Positions 17,364 to 26,305 of a DNA stretch of 64,000 nt are shown piece after piece (position 1 is the first letter of the stretch; each line of letters opens with the position of its first letter). The position numbers and the translations under genes were made by a program. The stretch is from positions 124,001-188,000 of the forward strand of contig NZ_JNXG01000015.1 in assembly GCF_000717025.1 (NCBI RefSeq), written 5' to 3'. The stretch comes from Streptomyces atroolivaceus. Its GTDB lineage: Bacteria; Actinomycetota; Actinomycetes; Streptomycetales; Streptomycetaceae. Under the pieces are notes generated by a model, which was not told where the DNA came from, did no database searches, and saw only the letters and a list, made by a program, of their open reading frames with translations.

Positions 17364-18308
17364 TCAGCGGGTGGGTCTCCCCCGACGGTACTCCTGCGGG
17401 CTGAGGCTCCGGACACGCTTGAAGGCCGCGCTGAAGGCGAACGTCCCCCCGTAGCCCACCTGGCGGGCGACGGCCTCCACCGTGGCGTCCGTCTCCCGGA
17501 GCAGGTCAGCGGCCAGAGCGAGACGCCATCCGGTCAGGTAGGCCATCGGCGGCTCCCCCACCAGCTCGGTGAACCTACGGGCGAGCCCTGCCCGGGACAC
17601 CCCCGTGTCCGCGGCCAGCGAGGCGACCGTCCAGGGGCGGGCCGGGCTGTTCTGCAGCAGCCTGAGCGCCTTCCCCACGACCGGGTCGCCCATCGCCCGG
17701 TACCAGGCGGGCGCCTCGGCGTCCGGCCTCGCGAACCAGGCACGGAGCACCGCGATGAGGAGCAGGTCGAGCAGCCGGTCCAGGACGACGTTCTGGGCCG
17801 GCTCGTCCTGGGAGATCTCGGCGTCGAGCAGGGCCAGCAGCGGCGAGCTCCGGGCGTCCGAGGGGAGCGCGAGCACCGGCGGCAGCGCGTCCAGCAGACG
17901 CCGGCTGATCTCCCCGTCGAGCAGATAGGTCCCGACCAGCACGGTGGCGGCGCCGTCCGCCGCGTTGCCCCAGGTGCGCACCCCCAGCCGCATCGACTCG
18001 GCCAAGGGCTCCCCGTGCAGCGTGGTGCAGACCCCGTCCGGCCCGATACGCGCCTGCGCGACGGTCCCCTGCCGGTCGGCGACGGTGTACGGAGCGGGGC
18101 CTCGGACGACCGCGACGTCTCCGGGGCGCATGTGGACGGGCTCCGCCCCGTCCGGCGGCAGGATCCACGCCTCACCGCGCGTCACGGACATCAGGCAGAG
18201 CGGAGCCCTGTCCTCGATCCGGACCGACCACGGGGGTTCCATCACCATCCGCAGCAGGAAGGCACCCCTCGCCCGTGGTCCGTCCAGCAGTCCGGCCAGT
18301 GCGTCCAT
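17364..18308 (-). CDS. AraC-family regulator with cupin sensor domain
   Basis: This 314-residue regulator has an N-terminal AraC_binding/Cupin_6 domain (RIEDRAPLCLMSVTRGEAWI, HMRPGDVAVVRGPAPYTVAD) and two C-terminal helix-turn-helix motifs (WTVASLAADTGVSRAGLARRF; ATVEAVARQVGYGGTFAFSAAF, then SPQEYRR). This subgroup is commonly next to an oxidoreductase that it controls. It is divergent from the NmrA-like reductase at 18451, which fits that pattern. ATG 18308 has only a weak upstream GAG. Confidence 0.9.
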   Translation of the reverse strand: MDALAGLLDGPRARGAFLLRMVMEPPWSVRIEDRAPLCLMSVTRGEAWILPPDGAEPVHMRPGDVAVVRGPAPYTVADRQGTVAQARIGPDGVCTTLHGEPLAESMRLGVRTWGNAADGAATVLVGTYLLDGEISRRLLDALPPVLALPSDARSSPLLALLDAEISQDEPAQNVVLDRLLDLLLIAVLRAWFARPDAEAPAWYRAMGDPVVGKALRLLQNSPARPWTVASLAADTGVSRAGLARRFTELVGEPPMAYLTGWRLALAADLLRETDATVEAVARQVGYGGTFAFSAAFKRVRSLSPQEYRRGRPTR

Positions 18309-18450
18309 GCACTCAGCGTAGGCCGCCAAGGCCCCCGGCGGCCTCGTCCGTCCGGTCCCTCCGTGGCGGAGCACCCGCCGTGGACGTACGCGTATGGAGT
18401 TGAGCGTGTGGAGGATTCCACCGGCCGTGCTCTCCCGCGAGCCTTGAGGC

Positions 18451-19317
18451 ATGACGACGAACAGGCAACAGACGAACACGGACCGTTCGGAGCGGAACAC
18501 CGTGCTGGTGACGAGCGGCACGGGCAAGACCGGCCGCCGCGTGGTGGAGCGGCTCCTGGCGCTGGGGGCGGAAGTCCGGTCGGGCTCGCGCGCCGGCAGT
18601 GTCCCCTTCGACTGGGAGGACGAGTCGGGCTGGGAACCAGCACTGCGGGGTGCGGACAAGGCGTACGTCGCGTACTACCCGGATCTCGCCGCGCCCGGCG
18701 CGCCGAAGGCGATGGCCGCTTTCGGACGGATCGCGGCCGGCAGCGGGGTGCGCGGGCTGGTCCTGCTCTCCGGACGGGGCGAACCGCAGGCGGTGGTGGC
18801 CGAGGACGCCCTGCGCGAAGCGGCGGCGGGAGTCGAGCTCACGGTCCTCCGGTCGTCCTTCTTCTCGCAGAACTTCAGCGAGGGCGCACTGCTCGACGGT
18901 GTGCTCAAGGGTGAGCTGGTCTTTCCGGCAGGTTCCACCGCCGAGCCGTTCGTGGACGCGGACGACCTGGCCGACGTGGCCGTGGCCGCACTCACCGGCG
19001 ATGTTCCGGCGGGGGGTGTCCACGAACTGACGGGCCCCCGGCTGCTGACCTTCGACGAGGTCGCCGCGGAGCTGACCGGTGCGACGGGGAACGAGGTCCG
19101 CTACGTGCCGGCGACCGGGCCGGAGTACGCGGCGGTGCTGGAGTCGTACGGTGTGCCGGCGTCTGAGGCGGACTTCCTGGCGGAGCTGTTCGTCATGTTG
19201 CTGGACGGGCACAACGCGGTGACGACTGACGGGGTGAAGCGCGTCCTGGGGCGGGAACCACGTGACTTCACCGCGTTCGCGAGGCGTGCGGCCGGGGACG
19301 GCGCCTGGTCCCGCTGA
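18451..19317 (+). CDS. NmrA-like NAD(P)-binding reductase
   Basis: This 288-residue Rossmann protein has the dinucleotide motif VLVTSGTGKTGRRV at residues 18-31 and NmrA/atypical SDR elements (GVRGLVLLSGRGE, LTVLRSSFFSQNFSEG, FVDADDLADVAVAAL). Members bind NAD(P)H and act as reductases or redox sensors. It is divergent from an AraC regulator that probably controls it. The first 15 residues are polar and not part of the fold; ATG 18451 starts 142 nt from the AraC start. Confidence 0.88.
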   Translation: MTTNRQQTNTDRSERNTVLVTSGTGKTGRRVVERLLALGAEVRSGSRAGSVPFDWEDESGWEPALRGADKAYVAYYPDLAAPGAPKAMAAFGRIAAGSGVRGLVLLSGRGEPQAVVAEDALREAAAGVELTVLRSSFFSQNFSEGALLDGVLKGELVFPAGSTAEPFVDADDLADVAVAALTGDVPAGGVHELTGPRLLTFDEVAAELTGATGNEVRYVPATGPEYAAVLESYGVPASEADFLAELFVMLLDGHNAVTTDGVKRVLGREPRDFTAFARRAAGDGAWSR

Positions 19318-19545
19318 GAGACGGAGCCCGCATCAGGTGTGGGCAGGCCTGTCGCGCACCCGGAAGGCCACCGGCGGGGGCGGGGCGCGGGCCATGAGGG
19401 TCCGGGCAGCTCGGCGGGTTCCTCCGCCGGACGGCCCGCCCCGCTCGGCACAGGCGCGGCGGTGCGGTGCGGCGGCAGCTGAGCGAGCCGGCTTGCCGCA
19501 CAACCTCGCTTCTGTCCGGCGCCGCGATCTCCTGGGCGGTCGTGG

Positions 19546-19851
19546 CTACTCGGCGCCGTGCCCGGCCGCGATCGCCTCGACGCGCGCGGCCAGCGTGAGG
19601 TCCTTCCGCGTGACGGCACCACCCGCGTCATGCGTGTGGACGGCGAGTGCCACGGTGTTGTATCCCAGCGTCAGATCCGAGTGGTGGTTCAGCTCCTCCT
19701 GGATCCGGGCGACGTGGACGGTCAGCCCGGCGGCGGCGAAGTGGGAAGGAAGCCGGTAGGTACGGGTGATCCGGTCGCCCTCGAGCTGCCAGCCGGGCAG
19801 CTCGCGGAGACCGGCCTCGATGTCGTGGGCGGACAGCGGTTCAGCGGGCAT
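19546..19851 (-). CDS. Pterin-4a-carbinolamine dehydratase
   Basis: This 101-residue enzyme dehydrates 4a-hydroxytetrahydrobiopterin in the recycling of pterin cofactor. The active-site motif is present as NHHSDLTLGYNTVALAVHTHDAGG (residues about 55-78), including the two His and the HDAGG end. ATG 19851 follows AGGAG. It sits alone between the NmrA gene and secDF. No aromatic hydroxylase is in the window, so its partner must be elsewhere. Confidence 0.92.
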   Translation of the reverse strand: MPAEPLSAHDIEAGLRELPGWQLEGDRITRTYRLPSHFAAAGLTVHVARIQEELNHHSDLTLGYNTVALAVHTHDAGGAVTRKDLTLAARVEAIAAGHGAE

Positions 19852-19998
19852 ATCGGCGACTCCTGGGCCTTCTTTGCGGTCAGCGGTGCCCGCGACGTTA
19901 CGGCCCGGGCGCGTCAGCTGTCTCGACGACACGGCCAGGGCCGCCACCGGCCGTGCCGCTTCATGCCCTGCCGGGTGGCCGGCGGTCGTTCCGGCCGT

Positions 19999-20037
19999 AC
20001 GTGCCGGGCAGGGCCGCACGCGCCCTGCCCGGCACGT
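19999..20037 (-). terminator. Terminator hairpin of the mbl-secDF operon
   Basis: A perfect 16-bp inverted repeat (ACGTGCCGGGCAGGGC and its complement) encloses the 7-nt loop CGCACGC. It lies 13 nt past the secDF stop codon. Confidence 0.8.
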
Positions 20038-20049
20038 CGTGTGTCCGCG

Positions 20050-22344
20050 TTACACGCGGGCCCCGTTGTCGGCGGGATCCCGGCGCGTCCGCCCGGCCGC
20101 GGCCCTGCGCCCCGTCGCCCGCTTGCGGGCCGGCGGCGGGGCCTTGCTGCTCCTCTCCAGGAGGAGCGCCCCCGGAACGGCGGTCATCACCGAGGAGTAG
20201 GTCCCCACGCAGATGCCGATGAGGAGGGCGAGCGCGAAGTCCGCGAGCGAGTCGCCGCCCAGGACGGCGAGGGCGACCAGGATGAACAGGGCGCCCATCC
20301 CCGTGTTGACGGTCCGCGGAACGGTCTGCAGGACGGCACGGTTGGCCACGTCGGCGACCGGAGTGCGCCGGTTCCGGGCCCACAGCTCCCGGACCCGGTC
20401 GAAGACCACCACGGAGTCGTTGACGGAGTAGCCGATGACGGTCAGCAGGGCGGCCAGGAAGATGCCGTCGACGGGGCGTCCGAGCCAGGCGAAGGCGCCG
20501 ACCAGGATGATGACGTCGTGCACCAGAGCCCCGACCGAGGCCACGGCGAACGTCCAGCGGAACCGGGCGGCGAGATAGGCGAGTTGCACGAAGACGGCCA
20601 CCCCCAGGGCGATGAGCGCGTTGCGCCGCAGCTCGTCGCCGAGGCTGGGGCCGATCAGTTCGTCGCGCACCTTGGTGGCCCCGCCCCCCTCCTCGGACAA
20701 GGCGGCCCGCAAGGCGTGTTCCCCGTCGTTGTCCATCTTCCCGGTGCGTACGGAGAGGTCGCGCTCGCCCGCGGTGGTGACCTCGGCATCGGTGAAGCCC
20801 GCGGCTGCGATCGTCTCGCGGGCGGTCTCGACGTCGACGGGACGGCTGGTGGAGTACTCCACGAGGCGCCCGCCGGTGAACTCGACACCGAGATCGACGC
20901 CGCGCACGAGGATGCCCGTCACGGCGACGAGAACGAGTGCGGTGGACGTCAGCAGCCAGCGGCGCGGTGACCTGAACAGCTGTGGGTCGCGTTCGTTCAG
21001 CCAGGTACGGACGCGGCCCGGCCGTGCGATGCCGTTGACGCCCCGGTAGTCGCTGACGAACCGGGACCCCGCCGCGATCTCCGTGAGCGCGCGGGCGATG
21101 ACGAGCGCGGAGAACATCGAGACCAGGACGCCGATGCCGAGCGTGACACCGAAGCCCTTGACCGGCCCCGAGCCGAGGAAGAAGAGGAGGGCTGCGGCGA
21201 TCAGTGTGGTGACGTTGGAGTCGGCCACGGCACTCCAGGCGTTACGGAATCCGGCGGTCAGGGCGGAGCGCAGGGAACCGTTCCGCCGCCCCGCGTACTC
21301 CTCGCGGGCCCGTTCGAAGACAAGGACGTTGGCATCGACCGCCATTCCGACGGCAAGGACGAAGCCCGCGAGACCCGGCAGGGTCAGGGTGACCCCCAGG
21401 GCGACGAGAGCCGCGTAGGAGAGGACGCCGTACGCGGCCAGAGCCATGGCGGCGAGAGCGCCGAAGAGCCGGTACACGAAGGTGATGAAGAGTGCGGTGG
21501 CCGCTGCGCCGATGAGCGCCGCGCGGGCGCTGGCGTCGATGGCGGCGGCACCGAGCGTCGGACCGACGGTCCGCTGTTCGACGATCTCGACCGGCACGGG
21601 GAGGGCGCCGCCCTTGATGAGCAGAGCGAGATCGCGTGCCTCGTCGGCGCTGAAGGAGCCGGTGATCTGCGTGGAGCCGGAAGGCAGTCCCACCTTGCAG
21701 CCGACCGAGGGATCGACCTGCGGCGAGGAGATGACCTTCTCGTCCAGGACGATCGCGACACGGCGCCGTTCGTCGCCGGCCGGATGGCAGGCGGCGTCGC
21801 CGGTGAGCCGCTTCCACTCCTGGCCCGCGTCCTTGTGGAAGTCGAGCGAGACCGACCATCCCGTGCCCTGCTGGGCGTCGAAGGCCGCGGTCGCGTCCTT
21901 GACCCCGGCGCCGGAGAGCCTCACCGGGCCGAGGTCCAGGGAACCGCCCTGTTCGTCGGGGAGCGTCGTCTGCTCGCCCGTCTCGCCGGTTCCGGTCCCC
22001 CGGACCTCGTGGAAGCTGAGCTGGGCCGTCTTGCCGATGACCTCGGCGGCCTGGCGCGGGTCCTGCACATCGGGCAGTTCGACGATGATCCGGTCCTCGC
22101 CCGAGCGGGTCAGGGACGGTTCGGACACGCCGAGGGAGTCGATGCGCTGCCGCAGTACCTCCAGGGTCCGGTCGGTGCTCTCCCGGTCCGCCTTGGCGGT
22201 GCCGGAGTCCTTGGCCTGCAGCACCATCCGGGTGCCGCCCTGAAGGTCGAGGCCGAGTCTGGGCGACATGGTCAGCGTGATGAACACGGAGACGAGCAGA
22301 ACGGCGGCAGCCAGAACCGCTCGCACCGTGGTGGCGCGAGTCAT
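20050..22344 (-). CDS. secDF: Fused protein-export membrane protein SecDF
   Basis: This 764-residue protein joins SecD and SecF in one chain. The SecD half has TM1, then GLDLQGGTRMVLQ (residues about 31-43), a large extracytoplasmic domain, and LTLPGLAGFVLAVGMAVDANVL split over TM4. The SecF half starts near residue 455 with a TM, VDLGVEFTGGRLVEY, and the NDSVVVFDRVRE motif. SecDF uses the proton gradient to pull exported proteins through SecYEG. As I recall, Streptomyces coelicolor has separate secD and secF plus a fused secDF (SCO6160), so this is probably the extra copy. It is the last gene of an operon with an exported protein and an MreB-like protein. GAGGGG precedes ATG 22344. Confidence 0.94.
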   Translation of the reverse strand: MTRATTVRAVLAAAVLLVSVFITLTMSPRLGLDLQGGTRMVLQAKDSGTAKADRESTDRTLEVLRQRIDSLGVSEPSLTRSGEDRIIVELPDVQDPRQAAEVIGKTAQLSFHEVRGTGTGETGEQTTLPDEQGGSLDLGPVRLSGAGVKDATAAFDAQQGTGWSVSLDFHKDAGQEWKRLTGDAACHPAGDERRRVAIVLDEKVISSPQVDPSVGCKVGLPSGSTQITGSFSADEARDLALLIKGGALPVPVEIVEQRTVGPTLGAAAIDASARAALIGAAATALFITFVYRLFGALAAMALAAYGVLSYAALVALGVTLTLPGLAGFVLAVGMAVDANVLVFERAREEYAGRRNGSLRSALTAGFRNAWSAVADSNVTTLIAAALLFFLGSGPVKGFGVTLGIGVLVSMFSALVIARALTEIAAGSRFVSDYRGVNGIARPGRVRTWLNERDPQLFRSPRRWLLTSTALVLVAVTGILVRGVDLGVEFTGGRLVEYSTSRPVDVETARETIAAAGFTDAEVTTAGERDLSVRTGKMDNDGEHALRAALSEEGGGATKVRDELIGPSLGDELRRNALIALGVAVFVQLAYLAARFRWTFAVASVGALVHDVIILVGAFAWLGRPVDGIFLAALLTVIGYSVNDSVVVFDRVRELWARNRRTPVADVANRAVLQTVPRTVNTGMGALFILVALAVLGGDSLADFALALLIGICVGTYSSVMTAVPGALLLERSSKAPPPARKRATGRRAAAGRTRRDPADNGARV

Positions 22345-22380
22345 GGGAATCCCCTCGAGTGGGCGTCGTCCGCCCAGGCC

Positions 22381-22980
22381 TCAGAGGGGAGGGCGGGTCG
22401 ACAGGTCTGTGGAACAGGACCGGCGAAGGACCGGCTGACCGGTCGTCGCCCCCGGAGGACCCCGCACACCGGGCAGCGCCGCACGGCCCCGTGCGGCCAC
22501 CGGGCCGGCTCCCGCTGCCCCCGGTGCGACGCCCTGAGGCAGGGTCAGGGCCTGTGGGCGCGGGGGGAGGGCACCGTGGCCGGGCGGAGGGACGTGGTGC
22601 GGGGCGTGCGGACGGTCGGCGCCCGCGAGCGGCCCCGGTACGGGGACGGCCTCTGTCCGCCATGCGGGGACGGGCGGGGCGGTCGCCCGGGGCCCGGAGA
22701 CATGCGCGGAGGCAGGGACGGCCGGGGCGGCGCTGCCGGCACGGTGCGCGGCGGCATGGACGGCCGGGGTGGCGCTGTCGTGCGTGGCGGCCGGGTCTCG
22801 TGCGGTCAGCGCGGATGCGGCTGCCGTGGGTGCGGCGCCCGCTGCAGCGGGCGGGGCGCCGAGCAGTGTCAGGACCGCGAGGAGCAGTGCGGCGACGATG
22901 TGCCGCGCCCGGTGCGGCGGTGTGCCGTGCGGCCCCCGCGGGGGCGCGTTCCCGCGGGGCGCCCCCGGAAGGGGGTTCAC
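22381..22980 (-). CDS. Pro/Ala-rich exported or membrane-anchored hypothetical protein
   Basis: This 199-residue protein was not recognised. A cytoplasmic Pro/Arg-rich leader of 27 residues is followed by one hydrophobic segment (HIVAALLLAVLTLLGAPPAAAGAAP), then about 150 residues rich in Pro, Ala and His with no recognisable domain. It could be a secreted or anchored extracellular protein. GTG 22980 overlaps the mbl stop (GTGA), and secDF starts 36 nt after its end, so it is translated between the two. Base composition and the tight junctions favour a real gene over a chance frame, but a sequence this simple is weak evidence. Confidence 0.6.
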   Translation of the reverse strand: MNPLPGAPRGNAPPRGPHGTPPHRARHIVAALLLAVLTLLGAPPAAAGAAPTAAASALTARDPAATHDSATPAVHAAAHRAGSAAPAVPASAHVSGPRATAPPVPAWRTEAVPVPGPLAGADRPHAPHHVPPPGHGALPPRPQALTLPQGVAPGAAGAGPVAARGRAALPGVRGPPGATTGQPVLRRSCSTDLSTRPPL

Positions 22981-23822
22981 CTCAGCCGGACCGGGCGGGC
23001 GGGATCCGGATCCGCACCGGCGGACCCAAGGAGGGATTCCAGGACCAGCGCGGCGCCCCGTACGACCGTGGTCGAAGGGTCGCGGGCGATGGACACCGGT
23101 GCACCGAGGCAGCCGGCGATCCGGTCGGTGACCTCACCGTGGAGGGCACCGCCGCCGGTGAGCACGGGCCCCCGGCGCAGCGCTCCGCGAACGGCGCCGT
23201 GCTGGTCCTCACGCCACATGGACGTGATCATATCGAGGACGTTCCGGGCGAGCTCGGCGGGCATCGACCCCGGTTCGAGATCGGTGAGCCCCGCATCGGT
23301 CTGGCGGGCGTCCACGACCGTGCCGTCGACGAGCAGGGCGACCTCGGTCAGCTCGGCGCCCATGTCGACGACCAGCACGGGACCGCCGTCCGGTGGTCCC
23401 GCGCACGCGGCCGCGGCACTGGCACTGTTGAGAACCACGGCACCTGACACACCCAGAGCGGCGAGGAGCTCCCTCGCCTGTGCACGGTGTTCCCGGCCGG
23501 CCAGCACTGGATGACTGAGCACGATCACGCTGTCCTGCCGTCGGGCACCCAGGGCGGCGTCGGCGAGGCGCTCCAGCAGCCCGGCGCAGGACTCCGCGTC
23601 GATGATGCGCCCCCGCCGGACCGGCCGACGGGCGTGTTCGTCCCAGCCGCCCGGTCCACCGGTGACGAGGCCCTGCCCCGGGACCCAGGCACGGGCCCCG
23701 GAGCTGCCCAGGTCGACGGCCAGTCCTCTGAGGGGACCGGCCCGATGGACGTCACCAACATGCGCGTCCGGCCGCCGGAGGACCGGCCGGCGGCGTCGCC
23801 GTCCGTCACGCGAAGAACGCAT
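22977..23822 (-). CDS. mbl: MreB-like actin-fold protein (Mbl)
   Basis: This 281-residue protein has the actin/Hsp70 ATPase motifs: phosphate 1 LAVDLGSSGARAWV (residues about 33-46), phosphate 2 LVVDMGAELTEVALL, and adenosine motif VLTGGGALHG. It is shorter than MreB (about 340) because segments between the motifs are missing, like the Streptomyces paralogue Mbl (SCO6166 by memory), which acts in spore-wall and stress-related wall synthesis. ATG 23822 is preceded by GAGG. It leads an operon with a Pro/Ala-rich exported protein and SecDF. Whether it polymerises cannot be judged from sequence. Confidence 0.85.
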   Translation of the reverse strand: MRSSRDGRRRRRPVLRRPDAHVGDVHRAGPLRGLAVDLGSSGARAWVPGQGLVTGGPGGWDEHARRPVRRGRIIDAESCAGLLERLADAALGARRQDSVIVLSHPVLAGREHRAQARELLAALGVSGAVVLNSASAAAACAGPPDGGPVLVVDMGAELTEVALLVDGTVVDARQTDAGLTDLEPGSMPAELARNVLDMITSMWREDQHGAVRGALRRGPVLTGGGALHGEVTDRIAGCLGAPVSIARDPSTTVVRGAALVLESLLGSAGADPDPARPVRLR

Positions 23823-23968
23823 CGGTCCTCACCCTCGGGTCCGCCGCCCTCAGTCGCCGGACTCACCGACCCGCTGATAGCGAGGCATGATCGAGCCCTC
23901 ACTATGCAATACAAGGGAAAGAAACGCCACTCTCTTGACAAATCCAAGGTTCGAGGCGGTGTGCGCTC

Positions 23969-26065
23969 TCACATATCCAGGGCCAGACAGCTCTCGACCA
24001 GCTCGGCGAACTCCTCGGGCGCGGCTATCCGGACGCCCAGTTCCTCGGCCTTGGTCCGCTTGGATCCGGCCTTCTCACCGGCGACGAGCAGGCTCGTGCG
24101 CTTGGAGACACTGGACGAGGACTTCCCTCCGGCCCGCTCGATCAGCTCGTTCATCTGGTTGCGCGAGAGCTCTGCCAGGACCCCGGTCATGGCGCCGGTC
24201 ACCACGACCGTCATGCCGGCGAGCGGCAGCCCCGCCGCCTCCCGGCCGTCCGCGCCGCCCTCCTGCGCGGCTCCCGGCTCCGGCGGAGGGGTCGCACCGG
24301 GCTCCGTCATGTTGACTCCCGCGGCCACCAGCTTGCCGATGAGCGGAGCCAGCTCCTCCAGCTCCGTGACGACCGCCGCCGCCTTCTCCTTGCCGATGCC
24401 GTCCACCTGCTGCAACACCTCGGCGTCGGCGGCCACGATGCGGTCCATCGAGGCGAAGTGGCGGGCGATCCGGCGGGACATGGAGCGGCCCGTGCCGCGT
24501 ACGCCGAGAGCACAGAAGACGCGGGACAGCGGGCGGGTCCTGGCCGTCTCGATGGCCGCGAGCAGGTTGTCGGTGGAGGTCTCCCCCATCCGCTCCAGGG
24601 CGAGCAGCCGGTCCCGCTCCAGCGTGAAGAGATCCGCGAAGTCCTGGACGAGGCCCGCGTCGACGAGCTGGACGACCCGGGTGGCGCCGAGCCCTTCGAT
24701 GTCGAGCTGATCACGGCCGGCCGCGTAGGAGATGGAGGCGACCAGGCGACAGTCACGGCCTCGGGTGCAGCGCCAGCGCTGCTCGCTCATGTCGATCTCC
24801 GAGCCGCACTGTGGGCAGACCCCGGGGAATTCGACCGGCTTCTCCTCCCCCGTCCGCAGATGCGCGACCGGCGCCTCGATACGGGGGATGATGTCGCCCG
24901 CCTTGTAGACCATCACATGGTCGCCCAGGCGCAGATCCCGCCGGGTGATGTCGGCGGGGTTGTGCAGCGTGGCGTAGCTGACGGTGGATCCGTCGATCTC
25001 GACGGGCTCCAGCACCGCGCGCGGCGCGATGATGCCGGTCCTGCCGACGTTCCATTCGACGCCGAGCAGCCGGGTGACCTTCTCCACGGCCGGGAGCTTG
25101 TAGGCGATGGCCCAGCGCGGTGCCCGCGTACCGGACCCCGCGTCGCGCTGGTCGGCGGCCAGGTCCGCCTTGATCACGATGCCGTCGATGCCGAACGGCA
25201 GCGAGGCGCGCAGGGCCGCGATGTCCTCGACCCCTGCCTGTACCTCCTCGACCGAGGTGACGGTGCGCGGAGCGACCGCGGTGTCCGCCGCCGTGTGCAC
25301 GCCGAGGCCGGCGACGTACTCCAGGACCTCGCTGTGCGGAAGTGCGTCCAGAGTGGCCGCCAGGTCACCGGAATCGGGCAGTGCGAGCGCGCCGTACGCG
25401 AAGAAGGTCATCTCCACCCGGTACGGACGGTCCTTGGCCCTCAAGGTGCCCGCGGCACCGTTGCGCGGATTGGCGAAAGGGGCGGCGCCGTGCTCCGTAC
25501 GCACCGCGTTGGCCTGCTCGAACTGCTCGTTGGTCATGAGGATCTCGCCGCGCACCTCGAGGGTGACGGGAGCAGCGAGCCGCTCCGGCAGGCCGAGCAC
25601 CGTACCGATCGCGTGCGACACGTCCTCGCCGGCCGTCCCGTCGCCACGGGTGATCATCCGGTCGAGCCGGCCCTGCCGGTAGCGGACGGCGACGGCCAGT
25701 CCGTCGAGTTTGGGCTCCACGCTCCAGGCGGCGACGGGCCGGCCTATCCGGCGCTCCACGGACGCGGTCCAGGTGACGAACTGCTCGGCGGAGAAGACGT
25801 TGTCCAGCGAGAGCATCGGGACGGTGTGCGGCACGTCCCCCGAGACCGCGCCTCCCGCGACCTTTCCGGTCGGCGAGGCGTCCAGGACCTCCTGGGGGTG
25901 CTCCTCCTCGTAGGCTGCGATCCCGCGCACGAGCCGGTCGTACGCGTCGTCGTCGAGCACGCTCTCATCTGCGGCGTAGTACGCGGCGGCGGCACGCTTC
26001 GCCTCTTCCACGGCAGCCGCGTAGGCGGCGGTGTCGGCGAGCACGCCGGCTGGGTTCGTCGTCAT
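23969..26065 (-). CDS. ligA: NAD-dependent DNA ligase (LigA family, probable second copy)
   Basis: This 698-residue enzyme has all LigA parts in order: Ia domain, nucleotidyltransferase with nucleophile Lys119 in VEPKLDG, OB fold, a four-Cys zinc finger (CPQCGSE then CTRGRDC), helix-hairpin-helix repeats and a C-terminal BRCT domain. It seals nicks using NAD. The segment after the zinc finger reads [20 protein letters not shown], which departs from the HFVSR-type sequence I expect in the essential LigA, and it does not sit among the usual gat/mnmA neighbours, so I think it is a paralogue. It is convergent with nothing and divergent from the DUF1996 gene. ATG 26065 used; ATG 26074 possible. 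Confidence 0.88.
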   Translation of the reverse strand: MTTNPAGVLADTAAYAAAVEEAKRAAAAYYAADESVLDDDAYDRLVRGIAAYEEEHPQEVLDASPTGKVAGGAVSGDVPHTVPMLSLDNVFSAEQFVTWTASVERRIGRPVAAWSVEPKLDGLAVAVRYRQGRLDRMITRGDGTAGEDVSHAIGTVLGLPERLAAPVTLEVRGEILMTNEQFEQANAVRTEHGAAPFANPRNGAAGTLRAKDRPYRVEMTFFAYGALALPDSGDLAATLDALPHSEVLEYVAGLGVHTAADTAVAPRTVTSVEEVQAGVEDIAALRASLPFGIDGIVIKADLAADQRDAGSGTRAPRWAIAYKLPAVEKVTRLLGVEWNVGRTGIIAPRAVLEPVEIDGSTVSYATLHNPADITRRDLRLGDHVMVYKAGDIIPRIEAPVAHLRTGEEKPVEFPGVCPQCGSEIDMSEQRWRCTRGRDCRLVASISYAAGRDQLDIEGLGATRVVQLVDAGLVQDFADLFTLERDRLLALERMGETSTDNLLAAIETARTRPLSRVFCALGVRGTGRSMSRRIARHFASMDRIVAADAEVLQQVDGIGKEKAAAVVTELEELAPLIGKLVAAGVNMTEPGATPPPEPGAAQEGGADGREAAGLPLAGMTVVVTGAMTGVLAELSRNQMNELIERAGGKSSSSVSKRTSLLVAGEKAGSKRTKAEELGVRIAAPEEFAELVESCLALDM

Positions 26066-26126
26066 GACCACCATCCTGCCGCCCACCACTGACAACGCTC
26101 CCCGCCCGCCGTTCGGAACCATCCGC

Positions 26127-26139
26127 GAGAGAGCGCTCC
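26127..26139. promoter_or_regulatory. Upstream LacI-type half-perfect operator
   Basis: GAGAGAGCGCTCC shares the GAGAGCGCTC core of the perfect palindrome 109 bp downstream. The spacing is close to ten helical turns, so the two could be bridged by a looping LacI tetramer. This is inferred. Confidence 0.5.
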
Positions 26140-26200
26140 TTCACCACGTACACCTCCAACTGCGCGCAAAAGAAGAAGAGTTGCCACACGCCCACACCTA

Positions 26201-26229
26201 TTGACATGTCTACATCACGCTTCTACGTT
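26201..26229 (+). promoter_or_regulatory. Consensus-type promoter of the DUF1996 gene
   Basis: A perfect -35 box TTGACA (26201-26206) is followed after exactly 17 nt by TACGTT (26224-26229). Transcription would start near 26236, on the first base of the palindromic operator. Confidence 0.65.
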
Positions 26230-26235
26230 GCCCGA

Positions 26236-26251
26236 GAGAGAGCGCTCTCTC
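26236..26251. promoter_or_regulatory. Perfect 16-bp LacI-type operator at the predicted start site
   Basis: GAGAGAGCGCTCTCTC is a perfect palindrome with the central GCGC typical of LacI-family operators in Streptomyces (compare the CebR-type GAGCGCTC core). It covers the predicted transcription start of the gene at 26306. The LacI gene at 27959 is the nearest candidate regulator. Confidence 0.65.
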
Positions 26252-26305
26252 ACCTGACCGGACACCCGGTCGGGAGGAACCCCACTTCCTCGGAACAGGA
26301 GTGCC

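Noticed and set aside
22381..22980. The idea that the Pro/Ala-rich frame between mbl and secDF is only compositional noise
   Set aside because: I kept it as a gene because of the GTGA overlap, the single signal-like helix and the short gap to secDF, but at reduced confidence.
23935..23940. A TTGACA hexamer on the plus strand
   Set aside because: It points into the end of the minus-strand ligA gene and no plus-strand gene follows for over 2 kb.
24458..26092. A 544-codon plus-strand frame opposite ligA
   Set aside because: ligA motifs on the minus strand are complete; the opposite frame is compositional.
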